Positions 62,253 to 64,000 of a stretch of DNA of 64,000 nucleotides are shown in pieces. The stretch covers positions 27,967-91,966 of the forward strand of contig JAEWGW010000013.1 of the NCBI GenBank assembly GCA_023388055.1. Direction: 5' to 3'. Position 1 is the stretch's first letter. Every line of letters starts with the position of its first letter. Both the position numbers and the translations under genes were made by a program. Below the pieces are notes generated by a model that did not search any database, was not told the origin of the DNA, and worked only from the letters and a program-made list of their open reading frames with translations. Source of the DNA: Bacillota bacterium. GTDB lineage: Bacteria > Bacillota > Bacilli > Paenibacillales > NBRC-103111.

Positions 62253-62558
62253 ATGGCGATTGTGGAGGTTACCATTGTTCCGCTGGGCACAGGAAGCCCC
62301 AGCGTCAGTCATTACGTAGCGGAGGTACATAAGGTACTGGAGCAGGCGGAGGAGGCGGTGAAGTTTCAGCTTACGCCGATGAGCACCATTATAGAAGGAG
62401 AGCTGGACCAGCTGTTGGCCATAGTCCGGCGAATGCATGAGGTTCCGTTTCTGAAGGGGGCCGCGCGGGTGAATACCACGATCCGGATTGACGACCGGAG
62501 GGACAAAGCCGCCACGATGGAGTCCAAGCTTCAATCTGTCCGGGACAAGCTGGAGTAA
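62253..62558 (+). CDS. MTH1187-family thiamine-binding-like protein
   Basis: 101 aa ferredoxin-like fold protein (UPF0045/YqgV/MTH1187 type). Family pattern: N-terminal IVEVTIVPLGTGSPSVSHYV, FQLTPMSTIIEGE (ligand pocket), RVNTTIRIDDRRDKAATME. Homologues bind thiamine or related small molecules in the cytoplasm; not an enzyme. GGAGGAGG precedes the ATG. Isolated gene on the plus strand. Confidence 0.85.
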   Translation: MAIVEVTIVPLGTGSPSVSHYVAEVHKVLEQAEEAVKFQLTPMSTIIEGELDQLLAIVRRMHEVPFLKGAARVNTTIRIDDRRDKAATMESKLQSVRDKLE

Positions 62559-62572
62559 AGAGCAGCGTTTCT

Positions 62573-62982
62573 TTACCTTCTCTTCACATAGGGGGCAGCA
62601 TGCTCCCTCAGCCAGCACGCGACGCCATCCTCGGTGTTAGCTACGATAATCCCGGTAGCGGCCGCTTTTAGCGTTTCCACTGCGTTGGACACAGCATAAC
62701 ACTCATCCGCAATTCCAAACATTGGAAGATCATTCAAGCCATCACCGAAGCAAATGACCCGTGTACACCCCAGCTTTTCCTTCAGCTTCAGAATTGCGTT
62801 TGCTTTGGTGGCTGGCTTGGGCATAATTTCACTTACGCGGAGCCAAAAGAACAGGCCGTCGCATATGTAAAATGGATATCGTTATCGATCAAGCCTTGAA
62901 TCACCCCTGCGCTAAAGGGGCTGATTTCATGATTCCGGGTAAGCAGAGTTCCGTCCAGATCGGATACATATAAAGTCGCCAA
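62573..62982 (-). pseudogene. Broken HAD hydrolase (Cof type), cap domain deleted
   Basis: Two remnants of one gene. Front part (62982-62833): TTG start behind GAGGAGG, with the HAD motif I as VSDLDGTLL and FTYATACSFGSA, then a stop. Back part (62824-62573 and a few codons before): EIMPKPATKANAIL, ICFGDGLNDLPMFG (motif IV) and a normal C-terminus. The roughly 130-150 residues of the cap and core between them are gone and the frame shifts at the join. Annotating only the 83-residue back part as a gene would be misleading. Confidence 0.85.
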
Positions 62983-62998
62983 TTTCCAGTCCTCCTCA

Positions 62999-63037
62999 CA
63001 CAAAAAAACCGCTGCCTCTGGGTAAGAAGCTGCGGTG
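62999..63037 (-). terminator. Terminator of the rRNA/tRNA operon
   Basis: Minus strand: ACCGCAGC ... GCAGCGGT then seven T, just after tRNA-Tyr. Confidence 0.85.
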
Positions 63038-63050
63038 TTAGTTTTACATA

Positions 63051-63134
63051 TGGTGGAGGGCGATGGATTTGAACCACCGAACCCGAAGGAAGAGATTTAC
63101 AGTCTCCCGCGTTTGGCCACTTCGCTAGCCCTCC
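63051..63134 (-). tRNA. tRNA-Tyr (GTA)
   Basis: Acceptor GGAGGGC/GCCCTCC, anticodon loop CTGTAAA, long variable arm (class II), CCA encoded. Confidence 0.96.
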
Positions 63135-63164
63135 ATGGGTAACAGAGCAGGTAAAAATAAAAAA

Positions 63165-63240
<76 letters not shown>

Positions 63241-63260
63241 ACAAGGGTAAAAAATATAAA

Positions 63261-63337
63261 TGGCGGAGCCGACGAGATTCGAACTCGCGGTCTCCTGCGT
63301 GACAGGCAGGCATGTTAGGCCTCTACACCACGGCTCC
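63261..63337 (-). tRNA. tRNA-Asp (GTC)
   Basis: Acceptor GGAGCCG/CGGCTCC, discriminator G, anticodon loop CTGTCAC, CCA encoded. Confidence 0.96.
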
Positions 63338-63350
63338 GCGTAAAGTGAAA

Positions 63351-63426
63351 TGGTGGGCGCTGAGGGGATCGAACCCCCGACCCTCTGCTTGTAAGGCAGA
63401 TGCTCTCCCGGCTGAGCTAAGCGCCC
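63351..63426 (-). tRNA. tRNA-Val (TAC)
   Basis: Acceptor GGGCGCT/AGCGCCC, anticodon loop CTTACAA, CCA encoded. Confidence 0.97.
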
Positions 63427-63435
63427 GGGTAAATA

Positions 63436-63512
63436 TGGTAGCGGCGAAGGGAATCGAACCCCCGACCTTTCGGGTATGAACCGAACGCTCTAGCCAGCTG
63501 AGCTACACCGCC
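63436..63512 (-). tRNA. tRNA-Met (CAT), elongator
   Basis: Acceptor GGCGGTG/CGCCGCT, anticodon loop TTCATAC, CCA encoded. The first base pair and the anticodon stem (no three G:C pairs) argue against initiator tRNA. Confidence 0.94.
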
Positions 63513-63536
63513 ATATTCAATGAAAAAGAGGTAATA

Positions 63537-63625
63537 CGGAGAGAGAGGGATTCGAACCCTCGCACCGCTAACGCAGTCTAACCCCTTAGCAGAGGGTCCC
63601 CTTATAGCCACTTGGGTATCTCTCC
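63537..63625 (-). tRNA. tRNA-Ser (GCT)
   Basis: Acceptor GGAGAGA/TCTCTCC, discriminator G, anticodon loop CTGCTAA, long variable arm. CCA is not encoded, unlike the other tRNAs of this cluster. Confidence 0.95.
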
Positions 63626-63738
63626 ATAACCAACAAATCAGAGCTTGCGCCCTGAAAACCGGATGCGAAACGAGGTCACCGACACCTCATGATCTAAACC
63701 ACTGCTTACGAAGGGAGTGTGACTTGCGCCACTCTCAT

Positions 63739-64000
<262 letters not shown>

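Noticed and set aside
62573..62824. Intact 83-residue protein
   Set aside because: It is the C-terminal remnant of a HAD hydrolase whose N-terminal part lies just upstream in another frame.

Overview
The window reads as chromosomal DNA of a GC-rich Gram-positive bacterium of the Paenibacillus type. The evidence is low-GC-phylum backbone genes with a conserved order (hprK-lgt-ppaX, hisZGDBHAFI, trxB, rapZ-yvcK-whiA-HPr, clpP, cggR-gapA-pgk-tpiA-gpmI-eno, secG, est, rnr, smpB), AGGAGG-type ribosome binding sites, sigma-A promoters, CtsR and CggR operators, and a carbohydrate-rich accessory content. Almost everything is on the minus strand. The order closely follows what is known for the same stretch of the Bacillus subtilis chromosome. 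The genus is an inference, not proven.

Layout. 0.2-6.4 kb: smpB, an unusually long rnr, carboxylesterase, secG, an M50-type membrane protease. 6.6-13.9 kb: central glycolytic operon cggR-gapA-pgk-tpiA-gpmI-eno, with promoter and a two-repeat CggR operator. 14.0-18.0 kb: repeat locus, tRNA-Arg, heat-shock regulated clpP, and a divergent MFS exporter/TetR pair with two palindromic operators. 18.0-22.6 kb: glk-rapZ-yvcK-whiA and an HPr gene in the position where B. subtilis carries crh. 22.7-33.9 kb: a carbohydrate island (two permeases, a lipoprotein binding protein, a 1.26-kresidue heparinase-II/III-like protein with fibronectin domains, a membrane-bound AraC regulator with a cre-like site, a GH105 unsaturated glycuronyl hydrolase). 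34.0-39.8 kb: a compact operon for a solute-binding protein plus NifH-, NifD- and NifK-like proteins, flanked by palindromic repeat loci. 39.9-43.9 kb: trxB, a TPR protein, a divergent PRPP-synthetase paralogue. 44.0-47.4 kb: two GH43 glycosidases behind a XylR-like operator. 47.9-55.1 kb: histidine operon. 55.2-60.9 kb: acetyltransferase, ppaX, lgt, hprK, the sugar-ABC ATPase msmX and a PucR-type regulator. 61.0-64.0 kb: an NlpC/P60 protein with one dead domain, a thiamine-binding-like protein, a broken HAD hydrolase, six tRNA genes and the 3' end of a 23S rRNA.

How it fits together. HPr (His15 and Ser46 both present), HprK, PpaX, Glk, CggR and a cre-like promoter site form a carbon-catabolite control set. 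The sugar importer of the carbohydrate island has no ATPase of its own; MsmX at 59 kb is the natural candidate to energise it. The backbone blocks are conserved, and the accessory blocks (22.7-39.8 kb and 42.9-47.4 kb) look like insertions between them.

Most interesting: (1) the SBP-nifHDK-like operon, a nitrogenase-superfamily reductase that keeps all P-cluster cysteines and the cofactor cysteine but has glutamine where nitrogenase has the cofactor histidine, with no cofactor-assembly genes nearby; (2) a dispersed element of about 73 bp, found three times directly in front of ribosome binding sites inside operons, whose two hairpins differ in sequence but keep pairing through compensatory changes.
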